Shown in pieces: positions 1 through 10,491 of a stretch of DNA of 64,000 nt (position 1 is its first letter; every line of letters starts with the position of its first letter). The stretch spans positions 1 to 64,000 of the forward strand of contig CANLWS010000014.1 of assembly GCA_947494925.1 (NCBI GenBank), read 5' to 3'. The position numbers were made by a program, and so were the translations under genes. The DNA comes from an uncultured Alteromonadaceae bacterium (GTDB taxonomy: Bacteria; Pseudomonadota; Gammaproteobacteria; Enterobacterales; Alteromonadaceae). The notes under the pieces are model-generated. The model was not told the DNA's origin and ran no database searches. It was given only the letters and a program-made list of their open reading frames with translations.

Positions 1-74
1 GTGGACGCTACTGGGCTTGAACCAGTGACCCTCGCCTTGTAAGGGCGATGCTCTCCCAACTGAGCTAAGCGTCC
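1..74 (-). tRNA. tRNA-Val (anticodon TAC)
   Basis: Read on the minus strand the segment folds as a tRNA. The acceptor arms GGACGCT and AGCGTCC pair, the anticodon stem TCGCC/GGCGA encloses the loop CTTACAA with anticodon TAC, and the T arm contains GGTTCAAGCC. The discriminator A and the first C of a genomically encoded CCA end are visible; the last two bases lie outside the window. It is transcribed leftwards from a near-consensus promoter at 132-159, so further tRNA genes may follow beyond the left edge. Confidence 0.95.
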
Positions 75-131
75 ATATATAATATCGCCTTGCCGCGTAT
101 CTGAATTGATGTGCTAAGCAAGTGGAGCGGT

Positions 132-159
132 ATTATAGGTATGAGCGATTGTGTGTCAA
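132..159 (-). promoter_or_regulatory. Sigma-70 promoter of the tRNA-Val transcript
   Basis: The minus strand has a perfect -35 TTGACA (154-159) and a perfect -10 TATAAT (132-137) separated by 16 bp, followed by a C-rich stretch. It lies about 58 bp upstream of the mature tRNA-Val 5' end. A consensus core with a GC-rich discriminator is typical of strong, growth-rate-controlled stable-RNA promoters. Confidence 0.85.
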
Positions 160-263
160 CTATAATTTGAGAAAAATTTGGCGAACGGTGAAAAACTGCG
201 CATTATGCTTGATAATTGGTATGTATTCTGGTTTTAGTCAACGTTTCTGAGAGCATTTAGGCC

Positions 264-1961
264 ATGAAAAAGTCACTTTTTGCGACTATAGTTTCTTTCA
301 CTTTGTTAAGTGGATGTGGAGGTTCAGGAGGTGAGAGCAATACAACTCCAACTCCAACTCCGACTCCATCACCAACTCCGACTCCTGCGCCTACGCCAAC
401 TCCGGTTCCTACTCCTGATTTGGATGCCAGAATGTCTGATGCTGCGCGTTTACTGAATCAAGCTTCTTTCGGCGCGGATGAAGAAAGTATTTCTGACGTA
501 TTACATCTTGGCATGGAAGGCTGGATAGACTGGCAGATATCGTTACCAGCGTCTAATCATCTTGATTATGTTCGAAGTGTAGAAGGTGCAAGGCCCTCAG
601 ATGAACTAAGAGAGTTCAGAATTGAGGCATGGTGGCAAATGTCTGTTTGGGCTGAAGATCAACTGAGACAACGTGTAGCATTTGCCTTAAGTGAAATTTT
701 CGTAATTTCAGAGCGTAGTGACTTTTTTGAAGATACATATGGGATTACGAATTATTACGATATGTTAGCGGAACAAGCGTTTGGCAATTACCGGGATTTA
801 TTGGAATCAGTTACGCTTTCGCCAATGATGGGGATGTATCTGAGTATGTTAGGTAATCAAAAGCCTGATTTGGAACGCAACATCAGGCCTGACGAAAACT
901 ATGCACGGGAAGTCATGCAATTATTCAGCATTGGCCTGTTAGAACTCAATCAAGACGGGAGTCAAAAGCGAGACAGTGAGGGTAAAACTATTGATACATA
1001 TGATCAGGAGATTATCGAAGGTTTTGCCCACATCTATACGGGTTGGCATTTTGCCGGTACAACGGAAGATACATGGTGGAATTGGTGGGACAATTATTCG
1101 ACTCTTGAAGACATGGAGCCTGTCGAAGCGTTTCACGATAAAGGTGAAAAAACTCTCTTGAATGATCAGGTTGTTCATGCAGGACAAACTGCAGAGGAAG
1201 ATCTAGAACAGGCGTTGGACAATATCTTTTTTCACCAAAATGTCGCGCCATTTATCAGTCACCAATTGATATTAAAATTGGTTACTAGTAATCCGAGCCC
1301 CGAATATATTGGACGGGTTGCAGCAGTTTTTAACGACAATGGTGAGCAGGTGAGAGGTGATCTTGGCGCAGTTATAAAGGCAATATTACTCGATGATGAA
1401 GCACGAATTGGTCACGCGGAAATGCCAGAACATTTTGGAAAACTGCGTGAACCTATTATTAAAGCGACGCATCTGTGGCGGGCATTTGATGCCTACTCTC
1501 CGAATAACCGGCTGCAATTGGGTTACCCTACTTACTTTTTCAATCAAGCCCCATTATCGTCACCTTCAGTGTTCAATTTTTACTCACCATTTTATGCTCC
1601 ACCGGGCGAAATCAGCAATGCTGGGTTAGTATCGCCAGAATACCAAATAGTCACAGAAAACTATGTGGTTAGAGTAAGTAACTTTCTCGCGTATTCTGCC
1701 CTGTATAGCCATGACCCAGACGAGTTGACTGAGGATGAAGGGATAGCAATCGATTTGACTGACGAAGTTTTATTGGTGGATGATCCTGCTTCTTTACTGC
1801 AAAGACTTAATATACTGCTGATGGCAGGTAGCATGACAGAAGAGATGAAAGAAATTCTAATTCAGTCACTTGAGGAGAACGAATTTGCCGAACCCAAAGA
1901 AAAAGTGGCAAATCTTGTTTTTCTAATTATGAACACTCCGCAATATTCGATTCAGAAGTGA
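264..1961 (+). CDS. DUF1800 family lipoprotein
   Basis: A 565-residue exported protein. The N-terminus is a lipoprotein signal with lipobox LLSGC, followed by a low-complexity Thr/Pro linker of about 25 residues (roughly 27-51) that should hold the globular domain away from the membrane. The rest matches the DUF1800 family: an early 'LLNQASFGA' segment, a central Trp-rich helical region, '[14 protein letters not shown]', and a C-terminal 'NFYSPFY' segment. The biochemical function of DUF1800 is not established. It is followed 10 bp later by a DUF1501 gene, the usual partner of this family, so the two are probably co-transcribed and act together in the envelope. Confidence 0.85.
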   Translation: MKKSLFATIVSFTLLSGCGGSGGESNTTPTPTPTPSPTPTPAPTPTPVPTPDLDARMSDAARLLNQASFGADEESISDVLHLGMEGWIDWQISLPASNHLDYVRSVEGARPSDELREFRIEAWWQMSVWAEDQLRQRVAFALSEIFVISERSDFFEDTYGITNYYDMLAEQAFGNYRDLLESVTLSPMMGMYLSMLGNQKPDLERNIRPDENYAREVMQLFSIGLLELNQDGSQKRDSEGKTIDTYDQEIIEGFAHIYTGWHFAGTTEDTWWNWWDNYSTLEDMEPVEAFHDKGEKTLLNDQVVHAGQTAEEDLEQALDNIFFHQNVAPFISHQLILKLVTSNPSPEYIGRVAAVFNDNGEQVRGDLGAVIKAILLDDEARIGHAEMPEHFGKLREPIIKATHLWRAFDAYSPNNRLQLGYPTYFFNQAPLSSPSVFNFYSPFYAPPGEISNAGLVSPEYQIVTENYVVRVSNFLAYSALYSHDPDELTEDEGIAIDLTDEVLLVDDPASLLQRLNILLMAGSMTEEMKEILIQSLEENEFAEPKEKVANLVFLIMNTPQYSIQK

Positions 1962-1971
1962 GGCTTTAATT

Positions 1972-3354
1972 ATGAATTACTCCAATGACTCGCTGCCTAG
2001 ACGACAATTTCTTAAATCCTCACTTCTCTCTGCTGCAGGCTTGACCACAGCCGGTACGGTGGGAATCAACCTTTCCTTAGCAAATTATGCAATGGCGCAA
2101 TCAAGCTCTCGTTTTGAGGACTATAAGGCGCTGGTATGCGTTTTTTTATATGGAGGAAACGATTCGTTCAACATGCTAGTTCCAACAGATGAACTAGATT
2201 ATCAACTATACCAATCGGTCCGTCAGAACCTGGCATATTCTCAACAAAACTTGTTACCAATCTCGCCAGTAAATGAACAGCCTTACGCCTTGGGTATGCC
2301 GGATGCGATGCAGGAAATACAGACACTTTTTGCTCAGAATAAACTGTCTCTAATTGCAAATACGGGTCCTCTGATTCAACCGGTAAACAAATTAGATATT
2401 TTTCAGAATGAATCTCTTTTACCTGGACAGTTATTCTCTCACAATGACCAACAAAACTTATGGCAGATGGGTATGCCTAAAAGTCCTAAGTTAACTGGTT
2501 GGGCAGGGCGAATGGCGGATCTTATAATGGATTCTGATGTGAATTTGCCACTAAATTTATCACTAGATGGAACAAATTTATTTCAAACCGGGAACAACAG
2601 CCTACCATTTTCGCTAAATTCAAGCGGGCCAGAATCGTTCGAAGGGCTCGACCCCCAGTATGCTTGGAATTTGGCTCGTTCACAGACATTTGAAGAACTC
2701 ATCCGGCAAAGTACAAACATACTCGAACGTCAGTACACCAATGTGTACCGTTCTGCGGCGATAAATAATAATCTGGTGGCTGAAGCCCTGGAAGGTGTCG
2801 AGGACAAGCAAGACGATTATCCTGCTGGGAATTCTTTGGCTGAACAACTCAAAATGGTAGCCAGGCTTATTTCAGTTCAACAGGTTTTACAACACCCGAG
2901 ACAAATCTTTTATGTTGGATTAGGCGGATGGGATACTCACGATGCACAGGCGGCTTTGCACCCCCAGTTGCTGACCCGGTTGGGCCAGGCATTGGCAGCA
3001 TTTAACGCCGACATTGAATCCCAGGGTTTATCCAACAGCGTGACTACTTTTACGCTTTCTGATTTTGGTAGGACATTAACAAGTAATGGAGACGGTACAG
3101 ATCACGGTTGGGGAGGGCATCAACTGGTTATGGGCGGAGCAGTGAAGGGAGGTGATATTTACGGACATTTACCCTCACTACAATTGAACTCAGACGATGA
3201 TATCGGCGGAGGGAGGATGATACCAGGGAGTTCAGTGGAACAATACGGGGCAACATTAGCCAAATGGTTTGGTCTGAGTGATCAAGAGCTGACTGCGGTG
3301 TTCCCCAATTTGGGTAATTTCCCAACGGGAGATTTAGGTTTTTTAAATACTTAA
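1972..3354 (+). CDS. DUF1501 family protein with Tat signal
   Basis: A 460-residue protein. The N-terminal PRRQFLKSS motif followed by an Ala/Gly-rich hydrophobic stretch is a twin-arginine (Tat) signal, implying export in the folded state. 'FLYGGNDSFNMLVP' near the N-terminus, 'GLGGWDTHDAQ' (about residue 318) and a C-terminal 'DFGRTLTSNGDGTDHGWGGHQLVMGG' region (about 355-380) are hallmarks of DUF1501, whose members are distantly related to alkaline-phosphatase/sulfatase folds. The substrate is unknown. It is the second gene of a DUF1800-DUF1501 pair and ends just before the convergent azlD. Confidence 0.87.
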   Translation: MNYSNDSLPRRQFLKSSLLSAAGLTTAGTVGINLSLANYAMAQSSSRFEDYKALVCVFLYGGNDSFNMLVPTDELDYQLYQSVRQNLAYSQQNLLPISPVNEQPYALGMPDAMQEIQTLFAQNKLSLIANTGPLIQPVNKLDIFQNESLLPGQLFSHNDQQNLWQMGMPKSPKLTGWAGRMADLIMDSDVNLPLNLSLDGTNLFQTGNNSLPFSLNSSGPESFEGLDPQYAWNLARSQTFEELIRQSTNILERQYTNVYRSAAINNNLVAEALEGVEDKQDDYPAGNSLAEQLKMVARLISVQQVLQHPRQIFYVGLGGWDTHDAQAALHPQLLTRLGQALAAFNADIESQGLSNSVTTFTLSDFGRTLTSNGDGTDHGWGGHQLVMGGAVKGGDIYGHLPSLQLNSDDDIGGGRMIPGSSVEQYGATLAKWFGLSDQELTAVFPNLGNFPTGDLGFLNT

Positions 3355-3365
3355 CCTGAGCTTAC

Positions 3366-3686
3366 TTAAGCGCCCAGTAAATATTTGCAAAGTGCAAAAA
3401 CGAACAGCCCGCTCGCAATTGTCACGATTAACCTTTTTTGAATCACGGCAATAAACATCGCTGTTACACTGGCCCATAAGTAAGGGTTAGAAGGTGTTGT
3501 ATTGAACACGCCTTGTTGAAAGAAAACGGTCTGCGTGATGATTATTGTAAGCACAGCGATTGGAACGTAATTCAATGCCAACTCCACACTTGCAGGTAAT
3601 CGCACCCGACTTGCCATCAATAGTGGCAACATTCTGGGAACAAAGGTGACAACCATCATGCCAACAATTAACAGTACATCAGTCAT
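3366..3686 (-). CDS. azlD: AzlD family branched-chain amino acid export subunit
   Basis: A 106-residue integral membrane protein with about four hydrophobic segments and the family-typical 'VTFVPRMLPLL' N-terminal region. AzlD is the small partner of AzlC in a two-component exporter of branched-chain amino acids (BrnFE type). The gene overlaps the end of azlC by 8 bp, which indicates translational coupling. The specific substrate cannot be deduced from sequence. Confidence 0.85.
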   Translation of the reverse strand: MTDVLLIVGMMVVTFVPRMLPLLMASRVRLPASVELALNYVPIAVLTIIITQTVFFQQGVFNTTPSNPYLWASVTAMFIAVIQKRLIVTIASGLFVFALCKYLLGA

Positions 3687-4410
3687 TGGTCTCTTTTGCT
3701 CCCCTGGCTCGTTTATTTAGCTGAATTTCACTTAACACCCCCACAGAAATAGCCAATACTGAGCAAAACAATAAACCGGTCTGATGGGGCCACTCATAGG
3801 TCAGCACTCCACCAACGCCAGCCACCACAGCACATAGCCAGTGACTCGGCATTTTCAGATGGGGGACAACAATGCCAATGAATGCAACAACCATAGCCAC
3901 ATCCAACCCAAATTCAGTTAGCTGGGGAAATTGATTGCCAGTGACAATGCCTATCCATGTGCACAACTGCCAGTTTAAATACATCAGACCCGCAGACCCA
4001 AAATAGTAGTAATTTAAACCTGATTGGCCAACTCGTTTAGATGCTTCGTTATACGCGACAGCGAAGGTTTCGTCAGTCAGAAGGAATCCCATCAAAACGC
4101 GGATTTTGCTGGAAAAATGTCTGACAAAGGGGATAAGACTCACCGCGTACAAACTATGCCGTAAATTGACCACAAAGACAGTAAGGACGATGACTGGAAG
4201 GGTTGCGCCACTTGCCAGTAATGTCACAGCGATAAATTGAGACGCACCGGCAAATACAAAAATAGAAATTGCCATCACCACCCAGTCACTGAGGCCTTGA
4301 GCATGCCCCAATGCACCGAACACTATACCAAAAGGCATAGCAGCCAGTATAAGTGGGAGACTGTCTTTAGCACCCTGAATTGAGTGGGACATATTGTTAG
4401 TATTTTTCAA
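3679..4410 (-). CDS. azlC: AzlC family branched-chain amino acid exporter, large subunit
   Basis: A polytopic membrane protein of 243 residues. The N-terminal 'PLILAAMPFGIVFGALG', 'FAGASQFIAV' and 'NLRHSLYAVSL' segments are diagnostic of the AzlC/YgaZ family, which exports branched-chain amino acids together with AzlD. The first gene of a two-gene minus-strand operon. The longest reading uses a TTG start at 4410, preceded at a long spacing by AAGGAAAC. An ATG at 4392, six codons in, has no obvious ribosome-binding site, so the start is uncertain. Confidence 0.87.
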   Translation of the reverse strand: MKNTNNMSHSIQGAKDSLPLILAAMPFGIVFGALGHAQGLSDWVVMAISIFVFAGASQFIAVTLLASGATLPVIVLTVFVVNLRHSLYAVSLIPFVRHFSSKIRVLMGFLLTDETFAVAYNEASKRVGQSGLNYYYFGSAGLMYLNWQLCTWIGIVTGNQFPQLTEFGLDVAMVVAFIGIVVPHLKMPSHWLCAVVAGVGGVLTYEWPHQTGLLFCSVLAISVGVLSEIQLNKRARGAKETND

Positions 4411-4688
4411 AACGTTTTCGTTTCCTTTTCAGTGATCCTGCAGTCGATTTCCTTCAGTTTAGTCAGGATCAATAACTCTTCCTTTTTAACCTAAATACTT
4501 GTTAATTGGCAAATAAACTGACATCGGTATTCATGTCCCCATTCAGGCAAGGTTCCATTTTTGATTCTTCTACCTAATATCTTGTTTTCGATTACAAAAA
4601 TTTACACTACTTAACGAAATGCACAGGATTGCTGGTTAAAAAAAAAGCAGTATTGAGCACGCATCGACATTCAATTCAGGAGCGAACC

Positions 4689-7600
4689 GTGATCCGTGCG
4701 AACACATCCAGGCATTTAATTGAAAAAATCATTTTTTCCCTTTGCGTTGTTTTCTTTTGCTCAGAAATACTGGCGTCTGCCAAAGTGACAAAACCCGTGG
4801 TAGCCAGGCTTCAAAGTAACGGCGAAATGCTGTCAAAAAACAAAAATTTACCTAAGAAACAGTCAAAACAGCCTGTGGATCGTTATCTTGTGGTATTGAA
4901 AGAGGGCGCTGTGGCGTCGCAGCTACATTTAAAGGCAGTGGCTAAATCACAGAGCGATAAAAAGGGGAGCCCGAACAAGCTATCGCTTACAGGCAGAGAA
5001 GCTATTGTTATTAAACAAAACCTTGCACGCACTCAGCAGCAATTTGAACAGTCGCTTAGGGCATCCATGCCCGGTGTGACGATGAAGCGACAATTTCAAA
5101 CTCTGGTTAATGCAGTAGAGCTTGTAATTCCTAAGAAAGACCTGAAATCGGTGGCGCAACACTCGCAGGTTAAAGGCATTTATCCTGTCAGGATCCGTCA
5201 CGTCCGGCTGGATAGAAATCATGAAGTGGTTAAATCCGTTGAAGCATGGACGAAACTTGGGGGAATATCCGAAGCTGGTAAAGGCGTTAAAATAGCAGTG
5301 ATAGACACCGGGATCCGCAATGATAATCCGATGTTTGACGATACGGGATTTGGTCAAGCTGATTTATCAGACAATGATTACCTGATTAACAATCCAGACT
5401 ATTGTCGTTCGGCCACAGGGATGGCTAACTTTTGTAACAACAAATTGATCGTGGCGCGTTGGATAGACCCAGCCAACCATGATTTTACGGTGTATGAGTA
5501 TGAGCATTTTAGTCCTTTGGATTTCGATGGGCACGGCAGCCATGTTGCGGGCATAGCTTCGGGTGTGGGAGTTGAAATCACGTATCAAGGTGCGAATGTA
5601 GAAATTTCCGGGGTGGCTCCCGCCAGTCATCTCATGGTTTACAAGGCACTTTGGGTCGGTCTTGATGGCTTTGCTTCCGCGCCCGATACTATGTTGCTTG
5701 AAGCCCTTGAACATGCGGTCAATGACGGGGCTGATGTGATTAATAATTCCTGGGGAGGCGGCGGGGGCGAAGACCCACAAAACTCTATCTATAAGGAAGT
5801 GTTCTCCAATGCTGAAGATTTAGGGATAGTGATCGTTAATGCCGCAGGGAATGACTTGCACGCTGGTCGTGGTCAAAGTATCAATTGCCCAGCTTGTATT
5901 CCTTCTGGTATCGCGGTTGCCAATACCACCCATGGCCGCTTTTTTGGTCATACCGCTGAAATTGATGGGCAATCATTCACCTTGTATGGCGGCGAAAATT
6001 CAGCCGTCACAACAGACTTAACGCTTACATTGGCATCAATGGACAGCGTTTCACCGCTCTCTAAGGATGGCTGTGAACCCTGGACAGAACCGTTTTTTCA
6101 GGGCGCTGTGGTAATGGTGGATTATATCCATACCTGTACGCTTGAAGAGGTCGCCGAAAACGTTAAATCAGCGGGTGGTAGTGTGGCATTGATTTATCAA
6201 AGTGGGGCCTTCGGCATGGGAATTTTTGAACCATTTATTCCTTATGATGGGGATTACGTCATTCCTGTCCTGGGTGTTTCAAGGCAAACTGGATTGGCGC
6301 TTTTTGAGCTTGCCTACACTCGAAATAGAACGATCCAGATAAGTTCAGATGTATCGCTGACCGTTGAACACCAATATTCTGACATGCAACATCCTTTTAG
6401 CTCCACTGGGCCAAATTCTGATACAAGTGTGCTAAAACCAGACATGGCAGCACCAGGAACACACATTTTGTCTGCCTTGTCGCCTGACGAGTTTGTTTTC
6501 GGGCCGTTTCCTTTCCCAGCTCCTGGTAAAACCGAACAAGGCAGTGATATTCGTTTTGGTATGTTGACAGGTACAAGCATGGCATCACCTCATGTGGCAG
6601 GTGCGGCTGCATTGATGCGTCAACAATATCCTGAATGGACGGCAGGACAAATTAAATCAGCACTCACTTCCACAAGTCATACATCGCTGAGGTTGGGGGC
6701 AGGGAAGGCTACACCTTTTGGTGTCGGAGCCGGACGGCTTGATATTGATGAAGCCTTGGATGCACCTTTGACTTTTGATCAAGTTTCCTTTGCCGACCCA
6801 GCCTGTATTGGTCGCTGCACGTTTTCTGTCAATGTAGAAAACATGTTAGACGAAGAGATTACCTGGGATCTTGCATTTGAATTTGATGACTCTGGAGCGA
6901 AAGTTGAAGTTGATCAGCAGATGCTAACCCTAAGTGCCGCTAATTCAGACACTGCTCAAAAATTGCTAGCCTTTAATGTGAATACCGCAGCGGTGCTTGA
7001 AAGTAAGTGGGTTTTTGGTGCGTTGAACCTTACTAAAACAAATGGCGACTCTGCCACGTTACCTATTGCCGTTTTTGCCAACGATGCCAGTGATGCTGGC
7101 ACACTCACCATCAGTAGCGACTCAGGTAGCATAAATACTGACGATACCTTTGTATTTAATGTAAATGTTCGCAACAAAGCGCTAATTGATAACCCCAGTT
7201 TGAGTATTTCCTTGCCTGATAATCTCAACTACATCGAAAATTCAGCAGAGGTAACAGTGAACTATGGCCAATCAACCTCTTTGGAATATGTTCAGGAACA
7301 ACGAGAAATCTCATGGAAAGGAGAATTGAACCAAGGGCAGATGATGCTGACAGAATCGCAGCCCTGGGGTACGGATACCCTAAGTGAGGCTGAAGTACCT
7401 CCAATTTCTTGTTCAGATGGCTGTCTCCACGTAACGGCAGTAGTGGATTTTGATTTTGAATTTAATGGTGAGCAATTTACCAGCCTTACTTTGACTGACA
7501 ATGGTTTTGTGGTTCCGGGTGAGGTCAGGATCGGCGACTTTGCCGCTTTATTTAATCAAAAATTCCCGCAACCAGGTGTCTTAAATAACGTCATCGCACC

Positions 7601-8747
7601 CTTTTGGACAGAATTTGATTTGCTGGACGAACTTGATGAATTTGATACCGGGGGAGGTTTTTTGCGCTCAGCGATACAGGTAATCGACGGTAGTCATTAT
7701 CTGATAGTGGAATGGGACAAAGTAGTGTTGTATGACAACGAGTACGATGAGGTGGAGCATCAACCCTATACCTTTCAACTGATTATTCAGGAGAACACCA
7801 GCAATATTTGGTTCAACTACTTAGAAATACCTTCAATGCCTGTATCCGTCAGTATCGGTGCAGAAAATATTGATGGGAGCGTCGGTGTTAATCGGTATTA
7901 TGACGGCGAGGGTATTGCCTTACCGAATTTGCAGAGCACCCAATCACTGACACTACAACTTACAACACAACCAGAAGGACAAGCCACAGTTTCAGCCAGT
8001 TTCAACATGGCAGATAATCAGACTTTCTCCCAAGACGACGAAGCAAGTGTGGAAGAAGATGCAGAATTGGTAATCGATGTTCTTGCCAATGATACTGAAG
8101 ATTCAATTGTCGTCCTTGCGGCTAAAATAGCCGCAGGGTCAACTTACAAAGCAATTAAAACTATTCAGGTGGAGTCTTCAGAGGGGATAGACGAAACAAC
8201 TCTGGAAATCACTCAGGCACCAGCAAACGGATCCGCAGAAGTTCTAGACGGCAAGATTAAGTACGTACCAAACGCCGATTTCTTCGGTTCAGACAATTTT
8301 CAATATCGGGTGGCTAATAGAGCTCTAAAATATTCAGTGCCAACCCATGTGAAATTAACTGTAGCTAATCTGAATGATCGCCCTTTGTTAAGTGCACCGC
8401 CGCAGTTTTCGGCTTCTGAAAGTCAAAGCGTTACTTTAAAGGTGGAAGGAGAGGATAAGGATAATGATTCTCTGACTTATGACTGGGTGCAGATTGCGGG
8501 GCCGGTGGTTAGTCGAATAGCTGATTCAAATAGTACGCCTGACACTTTTACTTTTATAACGCCTGCTGTCAGAGAAAACACGCTTATAGCATTTCGCGTG
8601 ACAGCAAATGATGGAGTTGCATCTAGCCAGTCAGCAGAAGTGTCTGTACAGGTTGAAAGGAAAGGAGGTGGGGGCGCGTTGTCATGGATTCTGCTTTCCC
8701 TGTTTATTGTTGCGGTTAGTCGCCGCCTGGTCTTATTGTCACATTAA
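4689..8747 (+). CDS. Secreted S8 (subtilisin-like) serine protease with GlyGly-CTERM tail
   Basis: About 1352 residues. I chose the GTG at 4689 because AGGAG (4678-4682) sits 6 bp upstream and the product then starts with a good signal peptide; an in-frame TTG at 4629 would add 20 residues ahead of it. Order: signal peptide, I9-type propeptide ('RYLVVLKEGA'), S8 catalytic domain with the triad in 'VIDTGIRND' (Asp), 'DGHGSHVAG' (His) and 'GTSMASPHVAG' (Ser), and an inserted PA-like domain before the Ser motif. Next come beta-rich accessory domains, including a cadherin/Big-like repeat ('VLANDTED ... YVPNADFFGSDNF') and a PKD-like module. The C-terminus, GGGG plus a hydrophobic helix plus RR, is a GlyGly-CTERM signal, implying rhombosortase processing and type II secretion-linked surface display or release. 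Confidence 0.92.
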   Translation: MIRANTSRHLIEKIIFSLCVVFFCSEILASAKVTKPVVARLQSNGEMLSKNKNLPKKQSKQPVDRYLVVLKEGAVASQLHLKAVAKSQSDKKGSPNKLSLTGREAIVIKQNLARTQQQFEQSLRASMPGVTMKRQFQTLVNAVELVIPKKDLKSVAQHSQVKGIYPVRIRHVRLDRNHEVVKSVEAWTKLGGISEAGKGVKIAVIDTGIRNDNPMFDDTGFGQADLSDNDYLINNPDYCRSATGMANFCNNKLIVARWIDPANHDFTVYEYEHFSPLDFDGHGSHVAGIASGVGVEITYQGANVEISGVAPASHLMVYKALWVGLDGFASAPDTMLLEALEHAVNDGADVINNSWGGGGGEDPQNSIYKEVFSNAEDLGIVIVNAAGNDLHAGRGQSINCPACIPSGIAVANTTHGRFFGHTAEIDGQSFTLYGGENSAVTTDLTLTLASMDSVSPLSKDGCEPWTEPFFQGAVVMVDYIHTCTLEEVAENVKSAGGSVALIYQSGAFGMGIFEPFIPYDGDYVIPVLGVSRQTGLALFELAYTRNRTIQISSDVSLTVEHQYSDMQHPFSSTGPNSDTSVLKPDMAAPGTHILSALSPDEFVFGPFPFPAPGKTEQGSDIRFGMLTGTSMASPHVAGAAALMRQQYPEWTAGQIKSALTSTSHTSLRLGAGKATPFGVGAGRLDIDEALDAPLTFDQVSFADPACIGRCTFSVNVENMLDEEITWDLAFEFDDSGAKVEVDQQMLTLSAANSDTAQKLLAFNVNTAAVLESKWVFGALNLTKTNGDSATLPIAVFANDASDAGTLTISSDSGSINTDDTFVFNVNVRNKALIDNPSLSISLPDNLNYIENSAEVTVNYGQSTSLEYVQEQREISWKGELNQGQMMLTESQPWGTDTLSEAEVPPISCSDGCLHVTAVVDFDFEFNGEQFTSLTLTDNGFVVPGEVRIGDFAALFNQKFPQPGVLNNVIAPFWTEFDLLDELDEFDTGGGFLRSAIQVIDGSHYLIVEWDKVVLYDNEYDEVEHQPYTFQLIIQENTSNIWFNYLEIPSMPVSVSIGAENIDGSVGVNRYYDGEGIALPNLQSTQSLTLQLTTQPEGQATVSASFNMADNQTFSQDDEASVEEDAELVIDVLANDTEDSIVVLAAKIAAGSTYKAIKTIQVESSEGIDETTLEITQAPANGSAEVLDGKIKYVPNADFFGSDNFQYRVANRALKYSVPTHVKLTVANLNDRPLLSAPPQFSASESQSVTLKVEGEDKDNDSLTYDWVQIAGPVVSRIADSNSTPDTFTFITPAVRENTLIAFRVTANDGVASSQSAEVSVQVERKGGGGALSWILLSLFIVAVSRRLVLLSH

Positions 8748-8758
8748 TTGTCTTGTAT

Positions 8759-8783
8759 CAGGCTCTCGATAATAGAGAGCCTG
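8759..8783 (+). terminator. Possible transcription terminator hairpin
   Basis: Nine-base arms CAGGCTCTC and GAGAGCCTG flank a 7-nt loop, 12 bp after the protease stop codon. The position suits a terminator separating the protease gene from gltX. No U-tract follows (the next bases are TGTGCTGG), so it may only be an mRNA-stabilising hairpin. Confidence 0.45.
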
Positions 8784-8910
8784 TGTGCTGGTATGATGCT
8801 AAACCTGAGAACAAACAAAACAGATCTGAGAATTCCCATCAAATTCCTTTTTATCTATGGCCGATGGCTGATAAAATGCCCGCAATTTTTATGCTAGGAA
8901 TTTTATTTTA

Positions 8911-10320
8911 ATGACATCAGTTACGCGTTTCGCCCCAAGCCCGACAGGTTATTTGCATGTTGGTGGCGCCAGAACTGCTTTGTACTCTTGGTTGTATGCC
9001 AAAAGCACAGGCGGTAAATTTGTATTAAGGATAGAAGATACTGATATCGAACGGTCCACTCAGGAAGCTATTGATGCAATTATCGAGGGGATGAACTGGT
9101 TAGGTCTGGATTGGGATGAAGGTCCGTACTATCAGACAAAGCGATTTGACCGTTATAATGATTTGATACAACAATTGTTGGATGAAGGTAAAGCATACAA
9201 GTGCTTTATGCCTGCCGACGAGCTGGACGCAATCCGGGAAAAACAGAAAGAAGCTGGGGAAAAACCTCGTTATCCTGGCACCTGGAGGGATAGAACAGAC
9301 CACCCTGAAGGCCAACCCTTTGTTATTCGTTTTAAAAATCCTTTGGATGGCACTGTAACAATCAAAGATCATGTGCGTGGTACCATTGAAATTGCAAACA
9401 GCGAATTAGATGATCTGATAATCCAGCGAAGCGACGGGACACCCACTTACAATTTTTGTGTGGTGGTTGATGACTGGGATATGCAGGTTTCTCATGTGGT
9501 GAGGGGAGAAGATCATATTAATAACACCCCAAGACAAATCAATATCCTGAAAGCGTTAAATGCTCCAATTCCAGAATATGCTCATGTCTCTATGATTTTA
9601 GGAGATGATGGTAAAAAGCTGTCTAAACGCACTAATGCAGTAGGTGTAATGGAATTCCGTGACCAAGGGTATCTACCCCAGGCATTACTCAATTACCTCG
9701 TTCGCCTTGGTTGGTCTCACGGTGATCAGGAGATTTTTTCCATTGACGAAATGATTGAACACTTTTCCCTGGATGCAATAGGACAGTCTGCATCGGCATT
9801 TAACACTGAAAAACTCATTTGGTTAAACCAACACTACATTAAAACGATGCCTCAATCGGAAGTCGCAGAACACGCTCGTTGGCACTTCGAGCAGTTGGGC
9901 ACAGATCTGAGTCAGGGACCTGCACTGGAAAAAATTATCGAAATTCAGGCCGACAGAGTAAAAACGCTTAAAGAGCTTGCGGAAATCAGCCAGTACTTTT
10001 ACCAGGAGTATGAGAAGTTTGATGAGAAAGCCGCGAAAAAGCATTTGCGAGTGGTAGCTAAAGACGCCTTGTTGCTTGCGAAAGATAAACTATCTGCCAT
10101 AACTGATTGGAATCCGGAAAATATTCAGGCTGCCATCAATTCAACAGCCGAAGAGTTGGAAGTGGGAATGGGGAAAGTGGGTATGCCATTGAGAGTTGCA
10201 GTGACAGGTTCAGGGAATTCACCTTCCTTGGATGTTACGCTTAATTTGTTAAATTCTGAGCAAGTTGCGCAACGAATCGACAAAGCGCTTAAATATATAG
10301 CAAACAGAGAAAATTCTTAA
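8911..10320 (+). CDS. gltX: Glutamyl-tRNA synthetase
   Basis: A 469-residue class I aminoacyl-tRNA synthetase charging tRNA-Glu with glutamate. The N-terminal '[18 protein letters not shown]' carries the HIGH-type motif (HVGG) and 'KKLSKRTNA' is the KMSKS-type ATP-binding loop. Length and the C-terminal all-helical anticodon-binding half are normal for bacterial GltX. The next transcription unit contains two tRNA-Glu genes, its own substrates. That unit has its own strong promoter, beginning within 10 bp of the gltX stop. Confidence 0.98.
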   Translation: MTSVTRFAPSPTGYLHVGGARTALYSWLYAKSTGGKFVLRIEDTDIERSTQEAIDAIIEGMNWLGLDWDEGPYYQTKRFDRYNDLIQQLLDEGKAYKCFMPADELDAIREKQKEAGEKPRYPGTWRDRTDHPEGQPFVIRFKNPLDGTVTIKDHVRGTIEIANSELDDLIIQRSDGTPTYNFCVVVDDWDMQVSHVVRGEDHINNTPRQINILKALNAPIPEYAHVSMILGDDGKKLSKRTNAVGVMEFRDQGYLPQALLNYLVRLGWSHGDQEIFSIDEMIEHFSLDAIGQSASAFNTEKLIWLNQHYIKTMPQSEVAEHARWHFEQLGTDLSQGPALEKIIEIQADRVKTLKELAEISQYFYQEYEKFDEKAAKKHLRVVAKDALLLAKDKLSAITDWNPENIQAAINSTAEELEVGMGKVGMPLRVAVTGSGNSPSLDVTLNLLNSEQVAQRIDKALKYIANRENS

Positions 10321-10328
10321 AAAAATCG

Positions 10329-10357
10329 TTGACATAAAAAGGCCAGATGCCTAGAAT
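10329..10357 (+). promoter_or_regulatory. Strong stable-RNA promoter for the tRNA-Ala/Glu operon
   Basis: A perfect -35 TTGACA (10329-10334), a 17-bp spacer, and -10 TAGAAT (10352-10357), followed at once by the GC-rich discriminator GCGCCCCGC. That architecture is typical of promoters under stringent (ppGpp) and growth-rate control. It lies about 60 bp upstream of tRNA-Ala. Confidence 0.85.
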
Positions 10358-10415
10358 GCGCCCCGCTGTCAGGGAACAGGACTTAACAAATGCTAAGCAC
10401 CTGTGACGAAAGCAC

Positions 10416-10491
<76 letters not shown>

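Noticed and set aside
340-418. Short tandem repeats that might be a CRISPR or minisatellite
   Set aside because: They encode the Thr/Pro linker of the DUF1800 lipoprotein in frame; the units are too short and imperfect for a CRISPR array.
4629-4688. TTG start giving a 20-residue N-terminal extension of the S8 protease
   Set aside because: It lacks a ribosome-binding site and places hydrophilic residues before the signal peptide; the GTG at 4689 has AGGAG at 6 bp.
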